From contig JAQBXK010000016.1 in NCBI GenBank assembly GCA_027625145.1, positions 1 to 42,393 on the forward strand: DNA of 42,393 nucleotides. The letters run 5' to 3'. The stretch's first letter is position 1, and each line of letters begins with the position of its first letter. The notes beneath the pieces were generated by a model. That model ran no database searches. It was not told where the DNA came from and saw nothing but the letters and a program-made list of their open reading frames with translations. The stretch is from Pseudomonadota bacterium. Its GTDB lineage: Bacteria > Pseudomonadota > Alphaproteobacteria > Puniceispirillales > Marisalimonadaceae. This document shows positions 8,300-15,666 of the stretch, piece by piece. The position numbers and the translations under genes were made by a program.

Positions 8300-9247
8300 A
8301 TGAAAAAAAATGTTTTTATAGATGGTGAAGTCGGAACAACAGGACTTCAAGTTTATGATAGGTTATCTAAACATCCAAATGTAAATATTCTAAAGATTGA
8401 TCAATCTAGAAGAAAAGAAACCTCATATAAAAAAGAGATGTTAAAGGCATCAGATGTGACTTTTCTTTGTTTGCCAGACAATATTGCTATTGAGACGGTT
8501 GCAATTGCCGACGAGCTAGGAGAAAACTCTCCTCTAATTATTGATGCATCAACGGCTCATCGAACTAATGATGGTTGGTCTTATGGTTTGCCTGAATTAG
8601 GAGATAATTATAAAAAAAGTATTATAGGTTCCAAAAGAATTGCAGTTCCAGGATGCTTTGCCACTGGATCAAACGTAATTTTAAAACCACTTATTGAAAA
8701 TAAAATACTTCCTAAAAACACTCCTTTAGTCATTAATGCAGTTAGTGGTTACTCTGGAGGAGGAAAAGATTTAATCGGCTATTTTAATAATGAATTACAT
8801 GAACCTTTTTTTAATTATGGGCTTCAATTAAATCATAAACATTTGCCAGAAATTATATTTCATAACGGATTGGACGTAACCCCAATATTTAATCCATCAG
8901 TTGGTGATTTTATCCAAGGAATGTCGGTTTGTATTCCAATTCATTTTCAATGGTTATCACAATCAATTAAGACTTCTGATATTCAAATGTTAATAAAAGA
9001 TTTTTATCTTAATTCTGAATTTATTAAAGTTCTGGAAAAAAATGAGGCTTTATCTGAAAAAGGATATCTAAGGCCTGATAATCTAATAGACACTAATTTT
9101 TTAGATATTAGTGTTTTTGGTAACGATCAAAATAATCAAGCGGTTATAATTGCCAGATTAGATAATTTGGGTAAGGGGGCTTCAGGTGCTGCGATACAAT
9201 GTATGAATATTGCATTAGGATATGATGAATCATTAGGTTTAAAATAA
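8300..9247 (+). CDS. argC: N-acetyl-gamma-glutamyl-phosphate reductase, short (type 2) form
   Basis: NADPH-dependent reductase of arginine synthesis, converting N-acetyl-glutamyl phosphate to the semialdehyde. The N-terminal cofactor loop is FIDGEVGTTGLQ (6-17) and the catalytic Cys119 lies in VPGCFATG; LNHKHLPEI carries the likely catalytic His. GKGASGAAIQCMNIALG at the C-terminus is characteristic. At 315 residues and with the GEVGTTG loop it belongs to the shorter type 2 branch seen in many Alphaproteobacteria. It starts about 110 bases from divergent pmbA and is followed 13 bases later by an unfamiliar gene, probably in the same transcript. No other arg genes are in the window. Confidence 0.93.
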   Translation: MKKNVFIDGEVGTTGLQVYDRLSKHPNVNILKIDQSRRKETSYKKEMLKASDVTFLCLPDNIAIETVAIADELGENSPLIIDASTAHRTNDGWSYGLPELGDNYKKSIIGSKRIAVPGCFATGSNVILKPLIENKILPKNTPLVINAVSGYSGGGKDLIGYFNNELHEPFFNYGLQLNHKHLPEIIFHNGLDVTPIFNPSVGDFIQGMSVCIPIHFQWLSQSIKTSDIQMLIKDFYLNSEFIKVLEKNEALSEKGYLRPDNLIDTNFLDISVFGNDQNNQAVIIARLDNLGKGASGAAIQCMNIALGYDESLGLK

Positions 9248-9260
9248 ATTTGATTTGATA

Positions 9261-10037
9261 ATGAAAAAAGATAAAAAAATAACTAAATCAAATTTTTTCC
9301 CTGATTATTCCTATTTTGAAAGAGCAATTAATTATCCATATCCAACTCCAGATTATGCCTATTCTTTTTTTAAAGGTAAATTCATTCAAGGTATTCATCT
9401 AGATCTAGAAAAGAGAATTCCTATTTTATCAGTTGGTTCAAATAGAGCGCCAATGCAGCTTGAAAGAAAGTTTTCTATTAATCAGGATCTCTGTGTTACC
9501 CCTGCAATTTTATATAACTCAGATATTGTTTATGCAGCATCAATTTCAGCTTATGGTTCAATTCCAGCAACTCAATGGCCAAGCATAAATACGGAGGTTG
9601 AATTGAATGTCTTATGGTTAACGCAAGAACAATTAAATGTAATGCATTTAACTGAAGCTGTAGGAATTGCATATAATTTTGTTAAAATGAACTCAGGGAC
9701 AGTCAAAATTAAAGACTTTCAATTTAATGGAGATGTTTATGGTTATGTTGCCCTAGCAGGATCATTTCCTTTTAAGGCAAACAAGCCATATAGATTATCA
9801 GAAATTAATGGAATAAATGTTAATCTAAAATCAATTAATGAGGAAGCGGCTTTGGTCTTCTTAATGAATTTTTTAGAGCCTAAACAAAGTAATTTGTCTA
9901 AATGGATTAAAAAAGTCATTGACGATAAAGATTATCGTTTAAATTTACATACACTATTGAAATCACAAGCTATTAAACCAAATAACCCTAATTGGGAAAA
10001 CATAGAGGTTGTTATGAATGGTGCAATGATTTTATAA
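9261..10037 (+). CDS. Uncharacterised protein with gamma-glutamylcyclotransferase-like features
   Basis: A 258-residue soluble protein that I cannot assign with confidence. It has a loop VGSNRAPMQLERKF (58-71) resembling the YGSN...QM..R loop of gamma-glutamylcyclotransferase (GGCT/AIG2-like) proteins, then YGSIPAT (98-104), a hydrophobic strand, and WLTQEQLNVMHLTEA (119-133), resembling the GGCT region that ends in the catalytic Glu (here Glu132). The order and spacing match that fold, but the match is by eye. It follows argC by 13 bases, so a link to glutamate or glutathione chemistry is possible but inferred. An in-frame TTG at 9255 is an alternative start; the ATG at 9261 is preferred although no strong ribosome site is visible. 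Confidence 0.7.
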   Translation: MKKDKKITKSNFFPDYSYFERAINYPYPTPDYAYSFFKGKFIQGIHLDLEKRIPILSVGSNRAPMQLERKFSINQDLCVTPAILYNSDIVYAASISAYGSIPATQWPSINTEVELNVLWLTQEQLNVMHLTEAVGIAYNFVKMNSGTVKIKDFQFNGDVYGYVALAGSFPFKANKPYRLSEINGINVNLKSINEEAALVFLMNFLEPKQSNLSKWIKKVIDDKDYRLNLHTLLKSQAIKPNNPNWENIEVVMNGAMIL

Positions 10038-10044
10038 AATATGA

Positions 10045-10245
10045 TTACATCACTTTATTTAAATATGTATCGCTGTGCCATTGAAAGATTAAAATAGTTA
10101 TAATTATTAATAAACTAAGGACGAGATAATTAAGTAATCTTTTATTACGCTCATTCAAAGAAGATTTATCTATAAATCTAATCAATAAAAAACAAATTCC
10201 CGCTGAAACGAAGAATGCTAAGCCACCAAATAGTACTGTATCCAT
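10045..10245 (-). CDS. 66-residue two-helix membrane protein next to proteorhodopsin
   Basis: A very small protein with two clear membrane segments: about residues 5-24 (LFGGLAFFVSAGICFLLI) and about 40-57 (YLVLSLLIIITILIF), joined by a charged loop (DKSSLNERNKR) that would be cytoplasmic by the positive-inside rule. It has a reasonable purine-rich ribosome site (AAGAGA) before its ATG. It is divergent from the rhodopsin gene and shares its 190-base upstream region, while its end abuts the cyclotransferase-like gene. I do not recognise a family. A chance ORF would rarely show two clean helices plus a plausible ribosome site, so I think it is real. Confidence 0.65.
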   Translation of the reverse strand: MDTVLFGGLAFFVSAGICFLLIRFIDKSSLNERNKRLLNYLVLSLLIIITILIFQWHSDTYLNKVM

Positions 10246-10437
10246 AAAAAATCTCTTTTTTAGTTAACATATTAAATTAATTTATGTAGTAAAATCAATA
10301 AGATAATAATTTTATATATAAAAAATATAAAAAATATTAACTATAGCTATTGATTAACTTCAATTTCCATTTTAATCTCCTAAAAAAGTACTAATAAAAT
10401 CTAGAAAACATGACAAGTATAAGGGGAGTTATTTATA
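10246..10437 (+). promoter_or_regulatory. Divergent control region of proteorhodopsin and small membrane protein
   Basis: About 190 bases with no ORF, one of the longest gaps in the window. It is very AT-rich with runs such as TATATATAAAAAATATAAAAAATATT. A weak sigma-70-like pair may be TTGATT at 10350-10355 and TTTAAT at 10371-10376, with a short spacer of 15, so this promoter call is tentative. Just before the rhodopsin ATG is an unusually strong Shine-Dalgarno for this genome, AAGGGGAG at 10421-10428, about 9 bases from the start, which fits high expression. I see no long operator palindrome. Confidence 0.4.
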
Positions 10438-11214
10438 ATGTCTTTAAATATAATATTAAAATATGCTATACCGGCAACGATAATTTCGTCATTACCACTA
10501 ATAGCTAATGCGGCTGACCATGCTGGAAGTAATTTAAAAGCAGATGATTTCGTTGGAATTAGTTTTTGGTTTATTTCAATGGCATTAGTTGCTGCTACTG
10601 CTTTTTTCTTTTTAGAAACACAAAGAGTATCAGCTAAATGGAAAACATCACTAACAGTTTCTGGTTTAGTTACTTTGGTGGCTGCAGTTCATTACTTTTA
10701 CATGAGAGATGTATGGGTAGAAACCGGAACATCACCGACAGTATTTAGATATATTGATTGGTTAATTACAGTTCCATTATTAATGATTGAATTTTATATC
10801 ATTTTAAGAGCGTGTACTAAGGTTTCTGGTGGAGTTTTCTGGAAATTAATGATTGGTTCTTTAGTAATGTTGGTAGGTGGATATCTTGGAGAAGCAGGAT
10901 ACATCAACACAACATTAGGTTTTGTAATCGGAATGGTTGGTTGGATCTATATCTTATATGAAATCTTTGCTGGTGAAGCAAGTAAGGCTAGTGAAGAAGC
11001 TCCAGAATCAGTTCGTTCAGCATTTAATACAATGCGATGGATTGTAACTATTGGTTGGGCTATATACCCGATTGGATACTTTATGGGTTATATGACAGAT
11101 GGAGTAGATGCAGCTTCATTGAACATAATTTATAACTTAGCTGACGTTTTAAATAAAATTGCCTTTGGTGTAATTATTTGGAATGTTGCAGTAACAGAAT
11201 CTGAAGCTAAATAA
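10438..11214 (+). CDS. Proteorhodopsin, predicted green-tuned light-driven proton pump
   Basis: A 258-residue seven-helix retinal protein. After a signal peptide likely cut after SLPLIANA (about residue 25), key residues match proteorhodopsin: RYIDWLITVPLL contains Asp107 (Schiff-base counterion and proton acceptor) and Thr111; Glu118 is the cytoplasmic proton donor; His85 is the conserved His paired with the counterion; Lys240 in ADVLNKIAFG binds retinal. The D-T-E triad indicates outward proton pumping. The spectral switch position (105 in the reference protein) is Leu115, predicting green rather than blue absorption. A strong Shine-Dalgarno precedes the ATG and an intrinsic terminator follows. 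The protein would sit in the cytoplasmic membrane and add to the proton gradient used by ATP synthase. Confidence 0.97.
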   Translation: MSLNIILKYAIPATIISSLPLIANAADHAGSNLKADDFVGISFWFISMALVAATAFFFLETQRVSAKWKTSLTVSGLVTLVAAVHYFYMRDVWVETGTSPTVFRYIDWLITVPLLMIEFYIILRACTKVSGGVFWKLMIGSLVMLVGGYLGEAGYINTTLGFVIGMVGWIYILYEIFAGEASKASEEAPESVRSAFNTMRWIVTIGWAIYPIGYFMGYMTDGVDAASLNIIYNLADVLNKIAFGVIIWNVAVTESEAK

Positions 11215-11233
11215 TTAAATAAAATTTATTCTT

Positions 11234-11270
11234 AAAGCCTGCAGGTAAGTCTGCAGGCTTTTTTTATTTT
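11234..11270 (+). terminator. Strong intrinsic terminator after proteorhodopsin
   Basis: A perfect 11-base stem, AAAGCCTGCAG (11234-11244) against CTGCAGGCTTT (11251-11261), with a 6-base loop GTAAGT, runs into seven T (11259-11265), then A and TTTT. It starts about 20 bases after the rhodopsin stop and is the only GC-containing classic terminator I see in the window. It lies between the rhodopsin and crtI on the same strand, so it should insulate the retinal genes from, or ration their share of, rhodopsin transcription. Confidence 0.93.
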
Positions 11271-11286
11271 AAAATTAATTCTAAAT

Positions 11287-12807
11287 ATGGTTTATATTGG
11301 ATTACAAATGGAAAACTTATCTAAAAATAAAAAAGATAATGTAAATAGTTTAGTAATAGGTGGTGGTTTTGGAGGTATAGCCTCAGCACTTAGGCTTAAA
11401 GCATTAGGTCATGATGTGACTTTAATAGAGCGATTAGAAGCTCTAGGAGGTAGAGCTCAAGTTTTTAATAGAAACGGGTTTAAACATGATGCTGGACCTA
11501 CAGTCATTACTGCCCCTTTTCTGTTTGATGAGCTTTTCGAGCTTTTTAATGAAAAAAGAGAAGATTTTGTTCAGTTTAAGACATTAGAACCTTGGTATAG
11601 ATTTCATTTTCATAATGGTGAGACTTTTGATTATTCATCAACAGTAGAAAAAACAAAGAAAGAAATGGAAAAATTTTCCAGAGAAGATGCAAAGAATTAT
11701 GATAATTTTCTAAAAGCTTCAAAAGATATATTTGATATAGGTTTTACTAAATTAGCTGACAAACCATTCGTATCTTTCTTATTTATGTTAAAACAAATCC
11801 CAGCTTTATTAAAATTAAAAAGTTATCTGACTGTTGCTCAATTAGTTAATAAACACATAAAAAATACTAATTTAAGAGCGGCATTTTCAATCCATCCTTT
11901 ATTGGTTGGAGGTAACCCATTTTCTACAACTTCCATTTATGCTTTAATTCATTTTCTTGAAAGAAACTGGGGTGTTTATTTTAGTATGGGTGGAACAGGT
12001 AAATTAGTTCAAGAGTTAACAAAATTATTAGAGCGTTCTGGAGTAAATATTATATACAATACTGATATTGTGTCATGTTATGAAAAGAATAACAAAATTC
12101 AAAAAATTGAAAGCTCAAATGGCCAATTTTTCTATCCAGATAACGTTATTTTTAATGGTGATCCACCTACGTTTTATAATGAAATACTTAAGTCTAAAAA
12201 CAGAATTAAAAAAAGAAAAAAATTTCTTCCAGAGAAATTAACAACCTATTCAATGGGTATGTTTGTATTGTTTTTTGGAACAAAAAAAACTTATCCAAAA
12301 ATTGCTCATCATTCTATTTGGTTAGGAAAGAGATTTAAAAGTTTGTTGAAAGATATTTTTGATAACAAAATTTTAAGTGATGATTTCTCTTTATATATAC
12401 ATAGGCCAACAGCTACTGACCAAAGTTTTGCTCCAAAAGGTTGTGATAGTTTTTATGTTCTTTGTCCTGTTCCAAATCTTTTAGGTAAAGTTGATTGGGA
12501 TGTAGAATCTATTCCATTAAAAAATAGAATAATAGAAGCATTGGATAAATCAATATTACCTAAGTTAAAAGAAACTATCTGTGAAGAATTTTGGATGTCT
12601 CCTGTAGACTTTAAAAATAATTATCGTTCTACTCATGGAGCAGGTTTCTCTATAGCTCCAATTTTTTCTCAATCAGCTTGGTTTAGATATCATAATAAAG
12701 ATCCTCATATTGATAATTTATATTTTGCAGCAGCTGGAGCGCATCCAGGCGCCGGAGTTCCTGGTGTATTATCTTCTGCAAAAATAGTTGAAAGTTTGAT
12801 TAAATAA
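11287..12807 (+). CDS. crtI: Phytoene desaturase
   Basis: FAD-dependent carotenoid desaturase that turns phytoene into lycopene. The N-terminal dinucleotide motif VIGGGFGGIASALRL (about 23-37) is followed by LIERLEALGGRA and DAGPTVITAP; the C-terminal block YFAAAGAHPGAGVPGVLSSAK is diagnostic of CrtI. It is 506 residues from the first ATG. A second in-frame ATG at 11308 (MENLSKNK) gives a length closer to the family norm; neither has a clear Shine-Dalgarno. The first ATG lies only about 17 bases after the terminator T-tract, leaving little room for a promoter. It is the first gene of crtI-crtB-crtY-blh. Confidence 0.95.
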   Translation: MVYIGLQMENLSKNKKDNVNSLVIGGGFGGIASALRLKALGHDVTLIERLEALGGRAQVFNRNGFKHDAGPTVITAPFLFDELFELFNEKREDFVQFKTLEPWYRFHFHNGETFDYSSTVEKTKKEMEKFSREDAKNYDNFLKASKDIFDIGFTKLADKPFVSFLFMLKQIPALLKLKSYLTVAQLVNKHIKNTNLRAAFSIHPLLVGGNPFSTTSIYALIHFLERNWGVYFSMGGTGKLVQELTKLLERSGVNIIYNTDIVSCYEKNNKIQKIESSNGQFFYPDNVIFNGDPPTFYNEILKSKNRIKKRKKFLPEKLTTYSMGMFVLFFGTKKTYPKIAHHSIWLGKRFKSLLKDIFDNKILSDDFSLYIHRPTATDQSFAPKGCDSFYVLCPVPNLLGKVDWDVESIPLKNRIIEALDKSILPKLKETICEEFWMSPVDFKNNYRSTHGAGFSIAPIFSQSAWFRYHNKDPHIDNLYFAAAGAHPGAGVPGVLSSAKIVESLIK

Positions 12808-12819
12808 AAGTATTAGCAT

Positions 12820-13731
12820 ATGAACAATCAAATAGATGATGCCAAATTAATTTTAAAAAAAAATGGTAGAAGTTTTTTTTGGGCAAGTAAATTTTTACCT
12901 TCTTTGTATGTTGAGAGAGCTTCAGAGCTTTATAAATTTTGTAGAATTTTAGACGATATAGCTGATAACGGTAAAAAATCTTCAATAGACCTTTTAAATA
13001 AATATAGAAATAACCTTTTAAAAAACAATATTAAAGACTTGATTAAAGAAGATAATAAATCATTTAGTTATCCTGAATATTTTAATTCTCACTCAAAAAA
13101 AGCTACTTTAAGCCTTCTTGACGGCTTAATTTCGGATCAAAATATTGTTTTACTGGAAAAAGAAATAGATTTAATTCGTTATTCTTATCAAGTAGCTGGC
13201 ACAGTAGGTGTTATGATGTGTGATGCATTAGAATGTCATAATGAAAAAGCTAAATTGTTTGCTGTTGATTTAGGTATAGCTATGCAATTAACAAATATTG
13301 CCAGAGATGTTTTAGAGGATGCTAAAATGGGTAGAAGATATTTGCCTAGTTCTTGGGTAAACGGAATTTCTCCAAAAGAAATAGTAATGGCATCAAAATC
13401 TAAAAATAAGAAAGTTATTAATGAAATATCTTTGGGAATAGAGAAGTTACTTTTAATCGCTGAAAGATACTATATTAGCGGATCTAGTGGATTTGTATAT
13501 TTACCCATTAAAACTCGTTTTTCAATTTCAATCGCCTCTAGTGTTTACAGAGAAATTGGAGAGCAATTAAAAAGAAAAAACTTTAACTGGTATGATGGTA
13601 GACAAATAACAACTTCAGCCACTAAATTTAAAGTTAGTATAAAAAAGATAATCATAGAATTACTTTCTATTCAAAAAATAGAAACAAAACATAAATCTGA
13701 ATTACATAGATTTATCAAGGATATGCTTTAA
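12820..13731 (+). CDS. crtB: Phytoene synthase
   Basis: Condenses two GGPP to phytoene, the first committed carotenoid step. The two Asp-rich substrate-binding motifs of trans-isoprenyl synthases are present: DDIAD (45-49) and NIARDVLEDAKMGRRYLP (159-176, Asp163 and Asp167). The length of 303 residues is normal. It starts 12 bases after the crtI stop. Its TAA stop is directly followed by the GTG start of crtY with no gap, so translation is probably coupled. Its GGPP supply must come from a crtE/ispA-type gene outside the window. Confidence 0.95.
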   Translation: MNNQIDDAKLILKKNGRSFFWASKFLPSLYVERASELYKFCRILDDIADNGKKSSIDLLNKYRNNLLKNNIKDLIKEDNKSFSYPEYFNSHSKKATLSLLDGLISDQNIVLLEKEIDLIRYSYQVAGTVGVMMCDALECHNEKAKLFAVDLGIAMQLTNIARDVLEDAKMGRRYLPSSWVNGISPKEIVMASKSKNKKVINEISLGIEKLLLIAERYYISGSSGFVYLPIKTRFSISIASSVYREIGEQLKRKNFNWYDGRQITTSATKFKVSIKKIIIELLSIQKIETKHKSELHRFIKDML

Positions 13732-14832
13732 GTGAAAAAAAAACAGATTAATATTATAGGAGCAGGGTGTGCTGGATTATCTTTAGCAAGATTTAGTAAT
13801 GAACTAAAGGAATACCAATTTAATGTTTTTTCAGAAAAAAAAATAGAAAAAACTAAAGATCATTACTGGGGTTTTTGGAAAAATTCATTTACAGAAGATG
13901 CATATAATAATGCAAATTGCACTTGGTCTAAATGGTCTATAATAACTAATGAAGCTCATGAAGTGTTGACGGCTAAAAAACATCCTTATTGTATAATTAA
14001 AAGAAAAAAATGGCTATCTTATTGTCAAAAAAAAGCTATCAAAGGGAAAACAAATTTTTTTGATGAAAATATATCAGAGGTTAATAATCTACTTTTAACA
14101 TCGAATAAAAAACATATTGCTGGCCATCATACTTTTGATAGCAGACCTCCTCCAATCCCATCAAATACTTTATTGCAACACTTTGAAGGTTACGTTATTA
14201 CGTCTAAAAATAATATTTTTAATCCTGAAATTGTTAGATTAATGGATTTTAGATGTGATCAATCAAAAGGTATTCACTTTATTTATTTACTACCTTTGAG
14301 TAAAAAATCTGCTTTAGTTGAGTCTACTCTATTTTCTAAAAATATAGAAAGTTCAGATTTTTACTTTAATTCAATAAAAATTTATCTAAAAAAATATTAT
14401 GATCTAACTAAATTTTCAATGAAAGATTTTGAAAAAGGAATTATTCCTATGAATGATCTGTCTATGAAGTCTATAGGTAGATATAATATTGGAATGAGGG
14501 GTGGAGCGATTAGACCATCTTCAGGATATGCATTCATTTATATTCAGAAACAAATTAATAAAATTATAAAAAATTTAATTTTTAAAGAGAAGATTAATAC
14601 AAAAGTTCATAAAAATTTTGATTTATTTATGGATAGAATTTTTTTAATGGTTTTAGATTTATATCCTGAGAAAGCTCCTAAAATTTTTCTTAAATTAGCT
14701 CAAGCAATTAACGGAGATGAAATGGCTATGTTTATGTCTGGAGAGTTCAAAGCATCCATATGGTTTAAAATCATAATGTCTATGCCAAAAATATGTTTTA
14801 TTAAAGCTTTTTACAAAGTTATTATACGGTAA
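13732..14832 (+). CDS. crtY: Lycopene beta-cyclase
   Basis: Flavoprotein that forms the two beta-ionone rings of beta-carotene. The N-terminal FAD loop NIIGAGCAGLSLA (about 8-20) is followed by family blocks FDSRPP (about 135-140), LLQHFEGYVI, MDFR, IYLLPLS, EKGIIPM and GMRGGAIRPSSGYAF. The start is GTG, immediately after the crtB stop, and the first codons contain a run of nine A. The end overlaps the blh start (TAATG, one base). At 366 residues it is within the CrtY range. It is strikingly AT- and Lys/Asn/Ile-rich: in the 60 bases at 14581-14640 I count 10 G+C. Confidence 0.92.
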   Translation: MKKKQINIIGAGCAGLSLARFSNELKEYQFNVFSEKKIEKTKDHYWGFWKNSFTEDAYNNANCTWSKWSIITNEAHEVLTAKKHPYCIIKRKKWLSYCQKKAIKGKTNFFDENISEVNNLLLTSNKKHIAGHHTFDSRPPPIPSNTLLQHFEGYVITSKNNIFNPEIVRLMDFRCDQSKGIHFIYLLPLSKKSALVESTLFSKNIESSDFYFNSIKIYLKKYYDLTKFSMKDFEKGIIPMNDLSMKSIGRYNIGMRGGAIRPSSGYAFIYIQKQINKIIKNLIFKEKINTKVHKNFDLFMDRIFLMVLDLYPEKAPKIFLKLAQAINGDEMAMFMSGEFKASIWFKIIMSMPKICFIKAFYKVIIR

Positions 14833-15653
14833 TGGAAATGTCAGTTTTAAAGTTGTGGGATTATTGGGCTTTAATATCAATTATATTTATTGGAATTCCT
14901 CATGGAGCACTTGATGGAGCAATTTCTATTACATTAGGGTATTCAAAAAAACTAAAACTTCAGTTAGCTTTTATTTCAATTTATATTTTTATTGCCTTTG
15001 TTATAATAATGTTTTGGATATATTTCCCTGTTATTGCATTAACACTTTTCTTGTTTTTAAGTGTTTTTCATTTTGGACTAGGTGACTTAGTTTGGAAAAA
15101 TAGTAAATTTTATTTATTAAAAGGATACTTTCATGGAGGTTTATTTGTATTCGGAATAATATTTCTTAATACTTCTGAAGTAGATATTATTTTTAAAATA
15201 TTATCAGGAGAAAACCTATCATTATTATGGTATGCTTTAGGTATAGGTGCTTTTATTTGGGTTCTCTCATGTTTTTTAATTGTTTTTTTTCAAAAAAGTA
15301 TAGTTTTAACTAAACAATATATTGGGCTAATTTGTATAATTTTATCAATAATTATTTTGCTTCCGCCATTGCCAGCTTTTGCTTTATATTTTTGTTTAAT
15401 TCACAGTTGGAATCATGTCTCTCGAATATATCCAACCTTAATTAGTTATATGAAAAAAAGAAAAGCAATTTTATTAATGATTAGTTTTTCAATTACTAGT
15501 TGGATCATGGGTTTAATTGGTTATTACTTTATATTAGAAACAGATGGGTTTTCAAATTCAATTTTAAAGATAACTTTTATTGGCATTGCATCTTTGACTG
15601 TGCCACATATGATTTTAGTAGATGGATTTTTTAGGCCAAAATTTAAAATTTAA
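14832..15653 (+). CDS. blh: Beta-carotene 15,15'-dioxygenase, Blh family
   Basis: Membrane-embedded iron oxygenase that splits beta-carotene into two retinal molecules, giving the rhodopsin its chromophore. It is a 273-residue protein with multiple hydrophobic helices. The iron-binding histidines of the family are matched by His24 (IPHGALDGA), His80 (VFHFGLGD), His191 and His195 (IHSWNHVSR); a further VPHMILVDGFF block at the C-terminus is typical. It starts by a one-base overlap with crtY and is the last gene of the retinal operon. It ends 13 bases from the convergent ubiA gene. Confidence 0.94.
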   Translation: MEMSVLKLWDYWALISIIFIGIPHGALDGAISITLGYSKKLKLQLAFISIYIFIAFVIIMFWIYFPVIALTLFLFLSVFHFGLGDLVWKNSKFYLLKGYFHGGLFVFGIIFLNTSEVDIIFKILSGENLSLLWYALGIGAFIWVLSCFLIVFFQKSIVLTKQYIGLICIILSIIILLPPLPAFALYFCLIHSWNHVSRIYPTLISYMKKRKAILLMISFSITSWIMGLIGYYFILETDGFSNSILKITFIGIASLTVPHMILVDGFFRPKFKI

Positions 15654-15666
15654 TCGATTAGTCTTA

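Noticed and set aside
8168-8350. 60-residue minus-strand ORF over the pmbA/argC gap
   Set aside because: It overlaps the starts of both pmbA and argC, is Phe- and His-rich as expected from A-rich DNA read backwards, and would block the divergent promoters.
10246-10437. Riboswitch or structured leader upstream of proteorhodopsin
   Set aside because: The region is short, nearly all A/T and lacks any GC-containing paired elements; only a promoter and a ribosome site are plausible.
11287-15653. Carotenoid hydroxylase or ketolase hidden in the crt block
   Set aside because: All four genes are accounted for as crtI, crtB, crtY and blh with no gaps large enough for another gene.
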